Both the position numbers and the translations under genes were made by a program. A stretch of DNA of 64,000 bases from Leptasterias polaris (taxonomy: Eukaryota; Echinodermata; Asteroidea; Forcipulatida; Asteriidae). Positions 37,901-52,900 of the stretch are shown one piece after another; within the stretch, counting starts at the first letter, position 1; every line of letters starts with the position of its first letter. The stretch is taken from assembly GCA_037783415.1 (NCBI GenBank), contig JAZGTN010000015.1, positions 4,103,001-4,167,000 of the forward strand, written 5' to 3'. The notes below the pieces were generated by a model. The model was not told the origin of the DNA and searched no databases. It saw nothing but the letters and a program-made list of their open reading frames with translations.

Positions 37901-40900
37901 AAAAAAATTGAAGATAAAACCATATAGAATGCCCCCAGATTGCAGAGTAGGGCTTTTAAAACCAAAGATATGTAATATTAGTGGGCTTTGCGCTCACAGT
38001 TTTTTTTTTTTTTCAACAGCCTACATGTATCACATCCCTGATGATGCATATAAACATACAGTTGGTATCATAGAGTCTGTATCATGTCTGACTCCTTCAT
38101 CCCTATCCTCCTACTAGTATCACTAAGCATTCTTGAACTGTCTCATGTCAAAGGTCAGACATCTCCAACAGCTGTCATCAATAAAGCAAGCTCATCACTT
38201 GATGCTAATATCATTACTGGCATAGAGCACGCTGACCTGTCACTGGGAGATTTGTTTATATTCTGAGGTCATCTATAATACAAAAACTGAAGGAAGCACA
38301 GCTGAAGAAACGATGATGTACAACTACAAGTGTACAAAATAAAATTGTTGACATGTACATTGCCTAGAATGACACAGGAGGCTACAAAAGCCATGGCCTC
38401 TGTTGCCCCTAGTCTGGTTTGTTCATTGTGAATTTGTGACGATAAAATTTGCATCGCAATTGCATTTGCTTGAAGTATGAACCGGGGTTAAGTCATGTTG
38501 TCCAACTCCTGCTGTTGTCGGGAAACATGTCGGAGACAAACTCAAAATGATGAAATACATGTAAGACTTAAAAATGCAGTTAACTTCAGTGACTGTTAAT
38601 GTTTCCCGGTGAGAAATTTTCCACTTGAAAAATTATCATTTTCGAGAAAAGGATAAGTCATGTTGTCCAAGTCCTACTGTTGCCAGGATCATGTTGACAT
38701 ATTATAGCCAAACTAAAATTGATGAAATAAGCTAAACTAAAAATGATGTAATAAGCCAAACTTAAAATGATAAAATAACTTGCTTAAGGCTTTAACATGA
38801 AGAATTTTCCACTTGATAAGACAAGACAACTGTTTTGGAGTGTAACCTGTATTTTCACAAACTTATTTTGAGTCCGTACCAGGCAGTTTAAAGAGGTTTC
38901 AATGCCCAGTTTTTCTCAATTTCTACAGCAAAATCTGTCAATCAGTGGATTTGTTTTGGACTATGCGCAGAATTATGCCTTCCTGCTACATGTACTTATA
39001 AGTCTAGAAGCATGTTTGACTTTGAGTCATTCAAATGACATCTATCCCCATGCATTAAGTTTTAATGGTATTGTAACCATGGTGACACTAAACACTAAAT
39101 GTGACTCAATGCCTTCTGTCCTTAAACTAGTTAATATAAGGGTACATTACGTACGTTACATGAAGTACTACTTTAAAGTTAAGTTGTTAGGCCCCTAGGG
39201 ATAGGGTTCAAACACCCCCCCCCCCCCCCCCAACAATTGCACTGATGTTGAACAAATGAGGAAATTGCTATTTCTGAATGCAGGGACCCATGTAATTGAA
39301 AATGTACCCTAGCCAGCCGATGAAGTGAAAAACTATGTACTATTTTGCAGGCCTTGAACTTCGCTCTTGAAGGGGCACAGCAATTTTCCCCTGTAAACGG
39401 CACATTTTATGATGAACATGAAATCTGTGTTGGAACTTTGCAATGGGCACAACAGCAAAAGCACAGGGCACCATTGCAATACACCGATCCATTAAGCCAC
39501 GCCCATTTCTCATTGACCAATCACAACCGCGAAATCTGATCACCATTTGAGCCGTTTGGTGATATTTGCACTAATGGTGATCGGGTTTCACGGCTGTGAT
39601 TGGTCAACTCGTAAGGAGGCGGGGCTTAATGGATCGATCTATTGCCCTCGGTTAAAACAAGGCCTGATTTCAAATGATAGTTTAACTGGACAGACTTATT
39701 TGAAATGAGTACCTTGTTGAAAACACAGAACGAATCTTCAGTGTGCTGTACACGAGCTATCATGTAGGAGAGACAAATTGTGTGGCCAGTCAAAATTACA
39801 ATAATGGCCTCTTATCAGGCCTCGAACTACACAGAGGTCTCAATCTCCATTACCCATTTCTTTGCATAAAAAAGTGCCCCTTACAAAATCTTTGCATTTG
39901 TTCTGATTATCTCAGGGAGAGTGGACATGTCCATAATTGATACACGTAGATAAAGTAGGCCTCTTTGGTTAAACAGTCTGGTTGAAGCCGAGAGCTTCAG
40001 GTTCGTAAACATTGTTTACTTTTCGAACGACTCATTTGTTTGTCTGATGTTGTCAACAGACACACCCTGACTGACATCGTGTACAGTCCGGGGACTTGAA
40101 TGGTTAATCATTAACTTTGGTTTAATAAATTTTCTCTTGAAATGCTAAACGCATACAAATTTCTCCCGCTGAATGTTTCCAGGGTGAGTTAGCAAATTGA
40201 TGGTGGGGCTTACCTTCAGCTGACCCTTCCATATGTTCAATGCATTTCTGACACCTGGGACCGTTTAAGCGCTTATTTTCCAGAGGTATCAGGCAATTTG
40301 TGCCACTACTGTAACAACATTATTTGATCACAGTTTAAGGGAGGGTATACCTTTGGTAATTACTCCAAAAATGAATGACAACATAATTGAACATAATAAG
40401 AAGCTTTGCAGCTGTTGATAATGAAATAACATTTTCAGAAACAATTCCCTTGAAAGGAATGTGGTTTTAGAGATAAGAATTCAAAAACATTTCAATCTCA
40501 ATTTCTACATGAAATGTTTTTTAGATTGTGTATAATTATACCAATTACGGATCATTCTTCCTGCGTGGATATTACTGCTGCAGATTGTCCGCAATATCTC
40601 AAAAACGCTACCACCTTTTGCAATGAAATTTTCTCAGGTTATTTTTTTGGTATATAATTATCTCCATTTGGATTAAAACAATCGAACTGTTCCAAAAACT
40701 AAAAGTATACATTGCCTTTAAATACATATGATCAATTTAATGGATGCGATAGTTTCATACACCAATGTTTGGTAAGCACTAGATCTTGTTATTACCCGGA
40801 AATCGGACATGGTTCTTAACGGCCTCCCAACACCTCACCACCTTTTTTCTGATCATTTTTCTGTTATTTGCAATTTGCAACAAAGCAAGTCTTCTTTTCC

Positions 40901-43900
40901 TGCTAAACAGATTGTTTATAGGGATATTAAATCCATTGATATTAATTGCTTGAAAAGTGACTTAGTCTCTTCTAGGCTGTGCAGTGACACTCCTCAAGGT
41001 CTTGAGGAGCTTACGAAATGCTATAATACTACACTAGCTGGTACCTTTAACACACATGCCCCATTAAAGTCCAAGATGGTCACTGCTAGGCCCCGTCTAC
41101 CTTGGTTTAATCAAAAAATCAACTCTGCCTTGAGGATGAGGAGACGTGCTGAAAAGAAGTGGCGACGAACAAGCATGGCCTCTGATCTTTCAGCATATAA
41201 GCTTATAAGAAATAAGGTAACCTTTCTTCTTAATAAAGCTCGTTGCAATTTCTACAAAGACTTTATCGAAAGTAATAGTTCCGACCAGAGGAAATTATTT
41301 AGAGCATCTAAAAAGCTGCTTGGGCATAGTGATGACGTCCTATATCCACCTTTTAAAGATAAAATGACTCTTGCTAATGATATGGGTAGCTTTTTTGTAC
41401 AGAAAATATCTAATATTCATGCTAAACTTGATGACTTGGAAGTTTCAACCTCTGTTGACAGAACGTTATCTTTTACATCTGAAACAATGTCCAGTAAAAT
41501 CCTGTTTGATAGTTTTATACCATTAACCGAGTCACAGGTAAAACAGCTTGTTGTCAATTCTTCTAAGGGATCATGCGCTCTGGATCCCATGCCTACTAAC
41601 CTTGTGGGTGAGTGCCTGGATGTTTTGCTTCCAGTACTTACCAACATTATAAATTCATCATTAGTATCTGGTACATTTCCTACTGACTGGAAAGAAGCTT
41701 TAATATGCCCTTTACTTAAAAAACCCAATCTCGATATGAAATTAGAAAACTACCGACCAATCAGTAACTTACAATTTATTTCTAAATTAACTGAGAGGGC
41801 CGTTTGTGACCAACTTTATTGTCACATGTCAAAACATTCTATGTTTCCGGTTTTCCAATCATCTTATCGGAAGCATCACAGTACAGAGACGGCTCTTATA
41901 AAGGTTAAAAATGATTTATTGATGAGGATGAATTCCCAACATGTTATTCTGCTTATCCTTTTAGACCTGAGTGCAGCGTTCGATACTGTTGATCACGCCA
42001 TTTTATTGAAACGTCTGCAGTCTAAATTTGGAGTCACTGGCAAGGCCCTTGATTGGTTTTCATCTTATTTGTTGGATAGAAGTCAACGTGTTTCTATTCA
42101 GGGTACCTTATCAGAAAAGTTTAACATCAACTGTGGTGTGCCTCAGGGATCCTGCTTAGGACCATTTTTATTCCTTGTCTATGCCTCTAAATTGTTTGAC
42201 ATCGTTGAGCGTCATCTGCCTGATGTTCATTGTTATGCGGATGACACTCAGCTGTATTTATCTTTTAGACCGGACGATAAATTTTGTCAAGCTGCTGTAA
42301 CTATAATGGAAGACTGCATTGGGGACATCAGGCAATGGATGTTGCATGACCGGCTTCTAATTAATGATGCTAAGAGTGAATTTTTGATCATCGGATCAAA
42401 GCAGCAGTTGCAGAAAATTAATATTTCCAATATCATGATAGGTGATGCTAAAGTTTTTCCTACAACATGTGTTCGTAATTTAGGGTCATGGTTTGATTCT
42501 GAACTTACAATGAACACCCACATCAATAAAGCTTGCTCTGCAGCTTTTTTTCATCTTCACAACATCAAACGCATTAGTCAATTCCTAACACAAGACTCTC
42601 TTTTAAAACTAATTCATGCATTTGTGACTAGTCGTCTTGATTATTGTAATGGCCTTTTGTATGGTCTGCCAAAGTCACAGATAGCTAAACTACAAAGGGT
42701 TCAAAACGCTGCAGCCAGAATTGTTACTAACACACACCGGTTTGAACACATTACACCTATAATTCGTCAATTACATTGGTTGCCTGTTTCGTACAGGATT
42801 AATTTTAAAATCCTTTTGTTGACCTTTAAAGCTCTTCATGGTCTTTCTCCAAAGTATTTACAGGATCTTGTTTCCATCCGGAAGGTATCTTCATATCAAC
42901 TTAGGTCAGGGAATAATGGTATTTTCTTGGATTATCCTTCTGGTAAAATGTTGACTACATTTGGTGATAGGGCTTTTTCTGTGGCAGCCCCTAAGCTTTG
43001 GAATGCGCTACCGTTTCATATACGTAGCGAACAGAAACTTACCTCTTTTAAATGTAATATAAAAACCTATCTTTTTAAAGCCGCTTTTTAGTGTGTCTTT
43101 CTTCTATGGTCACCTTGTCAGTTAGTTTAGATTTTTAGCATAAATAGGGTTAAAGGCGTCTGTCTCCTGAAAAGGTCAAAACATTACCGATGCCAGCAGG
43201 GATAGGCCTATGTAATAAGTACTATTAGTTCTCTGTTGGCGGGACAGACGTATCCCCATACTTTTGTTTGGGCGCTGGCCTGGTGACCAGTCTTTTTTCT
43301 TTGTCCTTTTCTTCCATTATGTGCTTTTTAACATGTGTTCTGCGCCTTTGATCATTTTGTATGTAAGGGGCGCAATATAAATTTTAAATATTATTATTAT
43401 TATTATACTTCTTTGTATGATGCAATTGTTACATCTGTTGGGCCTAATTGTTGCTGTACCTGCTGCTTCATGTACAGGATTTGAACTGGCCTCTCATTAC
43501 CTGGCACACTCGGTGGTCTAGTTGTAAGACATCTGCTGTAGAATCGGTGGGGCTCATGGGTTCAAATCAATATCACACATCAGCATCAGGGTGAAAAACA
43601 AACTAAAACAAGAGCCTAGATTAAAATTAAGCAGTCTACTGATTTGTGTGTCGGTGTTTAAAGGTATTATACAGGATTGGCAGAGCTGACAAAATAATCA
43701 CAGACAGTGTTCATGTTTTGTGTAATCAACCACATACATGAAATAACAAACCTGTGAAAATTTGAGCTCAATTGGTCATCGAGATCACGAGAAAATAGTG
43801 AAAAAAGACCTTATGTGTTTTCTGTTTTTCAAACATGGAGTTTATTATCGCGCGCGATAAAAACTATTGTTTTACTCATTTCTCAGAAACGATAGCATTT

Positions 43901-46900
43901 CAGGCAGAAATATTTTAAGGAACCCTTTCTACCATTACTTACTTTAAATCATGTAAGTTATGTGTGAATCTGTGAACATTTGTGTTTTTCGATCTTACCA
44001 ATCGTGTACAGGGCCTTTAAGAAGAAGGTATAAAATAATTCTATCTGAAGCAGTGAGGAAGCTCTAATGTTGAACATTAGTTATGACTTTATGTACCTGT
44101 GACTAGTCTTCTTAGGTAATTGACTTTAAAATCACTGACCTTTTGGCCAAGGTTTCCAGTGGGTATTTTCAGGCCTTGTTTAAAGACTAATCATCCGACA
44201 AACCTGTGTGTTATTGTTTTTTTGAAATGAATAATTACAAACGTAACATTTGTAATTAAAGGATGTTAACTATTTTAGGAATGTAGAAATGTAAGCATCG
44301 GTTAAAGTGAGAAAATCACAGCTTAGTTTATGAATGTGCACAACGAAAACCAGTGCAAAGTGTACAACATTTTTTTCTGTGAGAACACGTACTTGTACCT
44401 GGGGCAAATTTCATAATGACGTCTTGTGTTTTCCTCTGCAGGTCAAATGGATGATGTACTGGATTGTATTTGCGTTGTTCACCTTTGTGGAAACAGTCGT
44501 AGACATTTTTGCATCAATGTAAGTACAATGAGACCATTTATTTAACACTTTGACTGCTGAGCCCGAGTATTCTCGAGATAGACTTACCCCCCAGCTGGTG
44601 CTGAGCCCGAGAATACTCGGGCTGGTTGTATAATGTTGTACTGCCCTCTGTAGATCAAGGATTGAAATGCCTTTCATGTATAAAACGTATTGACATATGT
44701 TAGGGGAACCAATGGAGTTGTTTTCGATGGTTTTACTCATCGGGCCCGGGCACCAGCGGTGGTAACGTAACCCGGAAGTTTATACTTTCGGAGTAAAAAA
44801 ATGGCGGCGCCCAGGAAACGCGTGAAGTGGTTAGTGAGTGTAGCAGAGCAGTTGTTGAAATATTCACAGATGGTGACTCTGAAGTAAGTGAGTTTGATGG
44901 AAATGATCATTCTGATAATATAGAGTCTGAAAGTAATGCCAGTGACGTTGAAAGTGAATTTGATCGACAGGAATCGTCCGATGATGACGGTGATTTGCAG
45001 ACGGTAAACTTCTGCTAACATTTTTTAGTAACAGTGTAAAATTCCACTTCACCAGACCCCTTGCTACGATGTATACCACTCCAAAAAAGATATGGGGTGT
45101 AATAGAAAATAAAAGCAACAGTGTCATTTATTTGAATGTTTTTATTTATAAATCTTTGATGTAGTTCTCCAAATAAAACCTGCAGAATCGTGGGGAGGAA
45201 CAGTGTAAAACTAAAACATGAAGTTTTTTTGTAGTTTTGTAAAACATCTGCAGCACCATGGGGAGGGACCGTGTAAACATTTGCAGCAGTCAAAGTGTTA
45301 AGAAGGTATAATTACTTTGTCTAATTATGAAGCTACAAAGAATCCTAAGGTTCAGGTCTTAATTTCATAAAACTGTGAAGCATAAATATATTGCTGAGCA
45401 AAAATTAGCAGGGAACCAGTCGAAGGTAATCTAGCCTACATGATAGTTTGGCTATTTCCTGTCAAGAGGTAATTTTCTGCACGTAGCAAATTTTGGTGCT
45501 TAAAAGCGTTATGAAATTGGGCCCTAGTTAAACTGCAAAAGGAATTGAAATTAGAAAATAGGTCACTCTGTCTGAAGTACACGTACACTACATGTCTGTT
45601 CAATGTAGAATTATGCGCTTATGGCCCATATGGATTCATCCACTTTACAGGGCTTGGTAAGGGCCATTATGTCTTGATGGGTTTTGCATTTGAACAAATC
45701 TGGCACACCATTGCTGGATTAATAACAAGAGCAGTTGAATATTAAGGGCCCAATAACCTAAGAACAAAATAAATTCGGGAATTCTTTTCCATAGAACAAA
45801 TAATAATAATAATAATTTATTCTTCATATAGCGCCTTACATGAAATCTCAAAGCGCTGTACAGAAAATCAGAACAAAATGTACAGTAAACCATGCAGAAA
45901 ATCAGTAAACAAATAGTTAATTATAATTATATACAATTGAGTAAAAGCACACAATGGAAGAGTAAAAACCCACAATCATCGTTATACAGATAACATTGCA
46001 AAAACACCATAAAAGTGTAAAGACAACAGTTTAAAAACATTATTGAAAAATATAATACCATTTATGTGTATTTTTGTGACTCCTTCTTTTGATTATTTTT
46101 CCTCTGTAAAGCAATATTTTCTGCTTAGAAAGTTATATGCAGGGGTAGGGGCCTGGCTGGTAGAGCAGAATGCACCACTTTCCCATTCAATCAGTCCCTC
46201 AATTCAACCATTAGTTTGTAATTAAAGTAGCATTTTACGCACTCTTTGCAATTTACCATTTAGTGAGTTATTGGCTTATAATAAGGCAAGAGGAATACAT
46301 GGCTTAAGGATATAAAAAAAGAGATTTTATCACCAAGAAAAGTGCTTCATAAAGTTTGATCTTTATGTACTCGTAAAATCCCTCTAAGCTGAGAGGCGAC
46401 ACTGTTTTACAGAATACTGTATGCTCGATATCTTCAAACTTCAACCACTAAGTTTGTAGCTGGGTATATTAAGGAAACAGTGACTGAAACAGCTGTCTGG
46501 AACGTTAACATTTCAGTCTCACAAAGATTCATAATCAGGCACAGGAAATGAATACATTACAACATGTTGGATCATTTTCTCCTATTTTTTCCTCTATTAG
46601 TATTTTGCTTGGATCCTTTGAGGCTTCTGCTGATTTGTGTCTATGTATTTTGCCTCCACTGTAAAGAGCAGACAGTGAACACAGCATGTTGCTAAATGAA
46701 GAAATTAACTTGAACTTTATGTGCATGTAGTGACAACAGTTGAGTTGAGGGTAATGGGACAATAGTACACATCAAAGATCCTCTGTCTTCAAACATTTTT
46801 CAGAGTCGCAGTACAAAAAGGAGCCGTTTAAAGAAAAAAATTGTTTGACAGAGAAAACAGAATTCAGTTTATGGTTTTGTTTTAACTAACAGGAGTACCT

Positions 46901-49900
46901 GCCAGCAAGTTAAGTAAACTTTGTACTCCATCATTCAACCATAATAATAATAATAACTAGTTCTTTTATAGCACATTTTACAATAACGTATCAATGCGCT
47001 TTACATTAGTGCCCTGGTCATTGGGCCAATAACATTCCTTTATTCTTTCTCAGCTCCCTGGGGAGTATACAAGTTACCCTGGGCTGCCATGGCGCTCCGA
47101 AGGCTTTTTCAAACACAATATCAACCTCTACCCTTGCAGGTACCCATTTATACCCCTGGGTGAAGAGAAGCAATTATAGCAAAGTGTCTTGCTCAAGGAC
47201 ACAAGCGTCATGACCAGGACTCGAACCCACATCCTGATGACTAAACCACCAGAACTTGAATCCGATGCTCTTAACCACTCGGCCATGACACCCCATTTCC
47301 CCACAAAAACACATTTCAAAACATGTAATTTACATATAATGTAAAATCGTTGGCAGTCCGCCCGCCTCTGCTTTCCTCATATTTTTTGCAAAGATGAAAA
47401 GTGAAAGAAAAGTTGATGAGAGGGAGATGACAGCTATGCTGTCACAATAACAAATATCACCCTCTTCATGTGTTTTGCATACCATGGATATAAATTATTC
47501 AGAAACCATTCTGAGCCTTCTAAATCATCAGTCATCAAGTTGTCTTTTTAGGCAGACAAACATTTAATGAAAGTTTCCTTTTTCCACTTTAAGTATCATC
47601 CTACTGAATCTCAAACTAGTAACATTATTCATTTGCATACTTTATATATTAGGGAGATTGAAATATGTAATTCCCTGGAAATACTTGCAGTCCCAAATTA
47701 ATAATAGTGTGTCTGCAGTCCGAGCTGGAACCAGCAAATTAAGGTCACGAACCCCTGTGTCTAAGGTAAAAACTGTCTGATGTCAATTTGTTCGGATTGT
47801 AAGAAATTTATTCAACTAACTGTATACACAGTGTTCACTCTTAGCAGTGGTCCGCTGGCCAAATGCCAGTCAAAATTCTCTCCAAGTGGTCCGGCTGGAT
47901 AGTTTAGTGTTGAAAAGCATCCCTATTTCTTGAAATACGGACTAGTGAAAAAGCTGATGGACTAGTCATTAAATAAGTTTAGGCCAAACCCTGATACATG
48001 TATGGAGTATCGTAAATCATTGCGGTAAATCAATTATCAGTTTTGATGAAAGAAAAATCTTAATACCAGAGATATGTACAGGTCCTGTAGAAACACTTCT
48101 GCCCTACTGACATTATCCTATTATTTAAAGGAAGTGTCATACACTGATAAGTACTCAACAAATTAATGACCATAAAAACTTCTTAATAGTGAGAAGCACT
48201 GCAGCTGTTGATCATATAAACTATTTTGAAAAAGGGTTCCCTTAGAAGTAATATGGTTTGGATATTTTGTTTAACCCCCAAAACATGAGATGTGGTTGGT
48301 ACCCACCAGACTGGTACCCACTGTCCTCACTAAACATGGATGGATTTGACGTTCGGCAAAAATACTGTGACAGTTTTTTGCTGTTTTCTCAGCAAGTATA
48401 ATTATGGGTATAAATTAGCATTTCGTTGACAGAAGCCAATATATGACTCTCTACCTATAACCTATTATTTAAAGGTTGTAAACTAATTAGCCATTTAGTC
48501 AGAGAAAATTGAAGAATACTAAGAACTTTTTGGACTTGGACAAATTCCTTCCTCCGTGGTTGAACTTGTTTCAACCTAAATGTTACTAATGCTTCTTTGC
48601 ACAAGCCCGGATTTTCATTTTCCAAAGGGCTCTTCCACTGGAAAATCTTCAAGTCTACGGGAAATTGTTGAAGGGGCATTAAGCCACGATCAGGGAAATA
48701 GAGGCCATGGCCTCCAAGTAATTCCTGTGCAGGGGCCATAATGCACTCCCCTGCAGAATATTAAAAGGTCTGTATACGTTTGGTAATGTCTTTGAAAATG
48801 AATGGCAATAAAACCTTACATGGTTGGAAGTACAGCAGCTTTTGATAGTATAAAGCATTTTGAGAATCATTTCACTCAAAGTTATGTGGTTATGGAAAAA
48901 GATATCATGTTTTATGCCCCAAAATTTGAATCTGAGAAACAATTCTGTCAGCAACATTTCTCAGATTGTGTATTCCTATAGGGAACATTTTTCCTGTGTA
49001 GACATATTCGCTCCGGTTTTTCGGCAATATCTCAAAAACGCGACCACATTTTGAAGTGAACTTTTCGCAGGTTAGTTTTATAGTATATCAACATTTACAT
49101 AGGATTAAAACAATCAAACAATTCCAAAAAAATCAAAGGTATACTTGTTCACAGTCTTACAGTGTGTCCTTATTCCTGGAAAGTATTAAAGTCAAAGCTT
49201 ATATTTGATGAACAGAATGTTCTGCTCTGGATTGTTCAGGTAAATCACAACAAAACAACACCTTTAAAGTGACAGAAAATGATTGGAAAGTGATACATAA
49301 GTATACATTTGTTTTGCAGTGTACAGTTAATAAATAATAAGGAAGTAAGTTATATCATGGTTAGTACAAGTTCTTCTTTCGTCAATGACACATACTTAAC
49401 ATGTCACACTTGAGATTACTCTAAAATTATTTAATCAAAACAAGATCCAAAGTCTGCTTCAAGTTTGCTCTTGGCTTTCACTGATATATCCTAAGTCGAT
49501 TCAGAGTACTGCAAAAAATCAAAAAACAAACCCACCCTAAATAAACAAAACGCCCCAAAACCACCCAAAACATACAGAAGCTCTGGGTACAAATCCCACC
49601 CATCGCCCTTGTGGATATTTTGTTCCGTAGAAATCAAGCAATGAGGATATTGTGCCTTATTACAGGCATGCAACTTTTCCTCTTTTCCGCTGATTTCCTC
49701 TTTTTTATTCTCAGTTTTACCATTCAAAATTAAAAAATACTGTACAAAATCATTGAAATTTTGTAATTTCCTCATTTTTGGTGAAGTTACAGTTGCAAGC
49801 CTGTTATTAAGGCCTTGGAAGGAAATTCAGGCTTGAAATTTCATCTTTGAGAGGGCAATTTGAATGAAGCCCATTGGAAACTTTTGAAGGGGCACCAAGG

Positions 49901-52900
49901 CTAAGACCAGGGCAACGCAGGCCATCCCCTGAGGCCTCTGTTTAATTCGAGGCCTGGAAAATCAAAGTTAAAGGGACACGTTGCCTCTTACTTTAAGAAC
50001 TAACATGGTCCGCCCTTTTGTGGAGTCAAATTTGACTCCACAAAATGGCGGACCGTGTTAGTTTATGATGTAAAGGGAAAACCACGCAATTTCGAGGCAT
50101 ATTTGTGTGGATCATTATATTCTACTTTTAAAACATAATTCTAACCATATGCATTTCTTAGCAAACGGTTTCAAATGCTTTTCATAAACCAACTCGCCTG
50201 ATCCAAGGCAACGTGTCCCTTTAATGTTCCTATTCCCAATGCAAGATGTTAACTAGTAGTCAGCAATATTTTAGGCCGGCGACCCAATGATAAATTCAAG
50301 CACTCTATCACAACCCACCCACCACCGATCACCAACTACAGAGGTAATGTTGTGAAAACAGGCTGAATTTTAACAGCAGTAAATCATTATATTGAAGTAG
50401 TTTGTTTTTCCTATTGCATGGAACTTATAGAAAATACAGTGTTTTTGATGATAGACTGATTGTGAGGTAATTTTTGTTACTGAGGGGGGGGGGGGGGGGG
50501 GGGGGAAGTGTTACAATGAATTTGAGCGCTTCTGACGAAGTTTGTTAACCCACCTAAATTGTTTTTCAAGATCCACTTTTGGGTCTTGACCGATAGTTTG
50601 TGGACCATATAGAGTGATCTTTCAACTTGTCACATAGATTGTGAGAAATACCCCCTGAAGTCCTGTTAGAACGTTACGAACAATTCGGTTGTTTGTACTG
50701 GAGTCCTACGTTTCACTGAAACAGTTATCAGAGGAAGGTTTGGTTCTGTTAGATCATCACGTAAATAACTCTGGGCTGTTATCTGAGATATAAAAATCAA
50801 TCAGAACGTGGTTTTAAATGTCAGACCACATTTGTCAAATCAGTTTTTTTTTTTGAGCATGCAACTATTTTGTGGTTTGGTGTGGAATCCGTTTGGGATT
50901 CTCTGATCAACAACCATAAATAGATGAAATATTTTCTCTTGCTGTTCTGTACGTTTTATATAAAGTGTACAGTGAATGATTTCTCTTATACAGCATCTTA
51001 GCAAAACGCTAAACAAAATGTATCAATTGCTACTCAATGTTCGCAATTCCAGTCTAAAAATTTGCTATGCACAATTTTTGGACAGAACCGTTCCCTGAAT
51101 CGTAGTTCCAAATTAGATTTGTTTTACTCTTCATGCAACTTCAATAATCTTCTTTTTATTATTATATTTAGTTTCACACACAAAAGAGAAACACTAAAAC
51201 GTAGAATAGATGGAGAAGTCTAGACTGTGGAAGAAATGTTTCCTATAACCAAAAGGTTCAGTCTGTAAATAAAATTATTTCTATAAAGTTCCGACATGCA
51301 ATATACACAAGAAAATTAGAAAGGCCAAGACAAATAAAAACTTCTTGATACTCATGTCTTTTAAAGGAGTCTGTATAAATCATGGGATACGCTCAGATGG
51401 GAGTGAAGTTAACACAAACATCCCCCCCCCAAAAAAAAAATAAAAGAAGGGCAAAAAAGTAGTTCATGTTTGGACACGTTCTGAGGTTATTGTAGCCAGA
51501 AGATCAAACCAGCTGTGAACTCAAATCTAAAAATTTGTTTGTGGTTTTCACTAAAGTTTGAAATCATCTACGTGTACATTTATTGTGCCCTTCTTCAAAC
51601 CAAGTAGGCCCCTCAAAATGTCTTTCATTATTATTACCACTGTTCACTGGGCCCTGAGCATTCCTGAAAGCATCTCAGCTCCTGAGGAGTATGCAGCACC
51701 GGCAGCCAATTGGGCACACAGATGGCTTATCATTTATAACTCCTGGGTAATGAGAAGCAATTATAGTGAAGTGTTTTGCTCAAGGATACAAGTGTCATGA
51801 CCGGGATTAGAACCCACACGCCGATGACTCATCCACCTGACATTGATTTTCATGTGCTAGACTGGACTGCTTAGCCAGGGCATACCACAAGTACATGTGT
51901 CAATTCTATAAAAAAACAACTCATTGATACCTTTATTCAAAACATGATTAAGCAAAACCTAGACAGCTTTATCTTACAACAAGTCCTCACAATTATCATA
52001 TCATTCAAATCAAAACAATAACACTGCAGAGTTGACCTTTCAACACCAGAACCAAGGCAGCCTTCAAAATCACTCAGTCACTAAACTCCTCTTTGGTTTA
52101 AAAATAGTCTGGATTCCAAGACATTCGCTGGAGACTGGGTCCACTGCCTCTAGAGGAATCAATTGTGTACATAGAGCAACCAATAGGCAACAGCTGTTAG
52201 TGCCCCTGAACATTTTAATACTAAGGAATAATGGGCTGACTCATGCTATTTTCTCATACATTTATCTGATGTCTAGATATAGTGCATATATCAGCACTTA
52301 TGTTTTTCTTCGAAGTGTCTTTGAACAAGCTGGAATTCTTTGCTCATGATGCAGTGTTTTCTTGGGGGATTAGACTTTAAAGATCATGCTCAGCTACTGT
52401 CCTCCTCTCAGCCCAATTCCGCCGGGCCTCGTACATTACCTCATCATTCTATGAATTTCATAATAATGTACACATCTTTGGAATTGCAGTTTACCTTTTT
52501 GCATGAGGCTTGTAAACTTTCGCATCTGGGCCCACATTCAGAAAGCTGTTAAGCATCCAAAATGGCTTAGCAAATAAAAATCTTGCCTAGCAGAAACAGG
52601 CTACCAGCCAAAATACAAAGGATCACCCCAAGTTTATGATACAACCTGGGAAGGGGCAGTATAGACTGTGCAAGTCTCGCGCGTATCTTAACGAGAAAAC
52701 CCGTCAAACGAAGAAAATGTTTATTTCTGAAATCAAATCTTTGTTTTAAATTATATCTCATGACAAAATCTGAATCAAAAATAAATCATTACAATTTTAT
52801 GAAATTAGTTTTAGCTTTTGAAAAAAATACACAAAAGTGTGTTAATTATTATTGAAAAAAAATTTAAAACTCTGGGACAAGGATGCTTTGTTGATGTTCA

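Larger units (their letters stand above)
33253..44441 (+). other. REEP intron 2
   Basis: An intron of about 11.2 kb holding palindromic MITEs, the DR5 minisatellite (35.5-36.2 kb), a SINE, TTAAAGG-ended MITEs, a short 24-bp tandem repeat, a palindromic element at 39.5 kb and a LINE (40.7-43.4 kb). The stretch 37.5-38.7 kb shows no clear feature apart from A and C homopolymer runs. Confidence 0.85.

Noticed and set aside
38084..38266. Small secreted protein (hydrophobic start [17 protein letters not shown])
   Set aside because: Sixty codons inside an intron with no splice support or family match; hydrophobic starts of this length are common by chance in AT-rich DNA.
44827..45018. Functional acidic protein gene
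   Set aside because: It lies wholly inside the piggyBac-like element and is out of frame with the only good ATG, so it is a transposase remnant.
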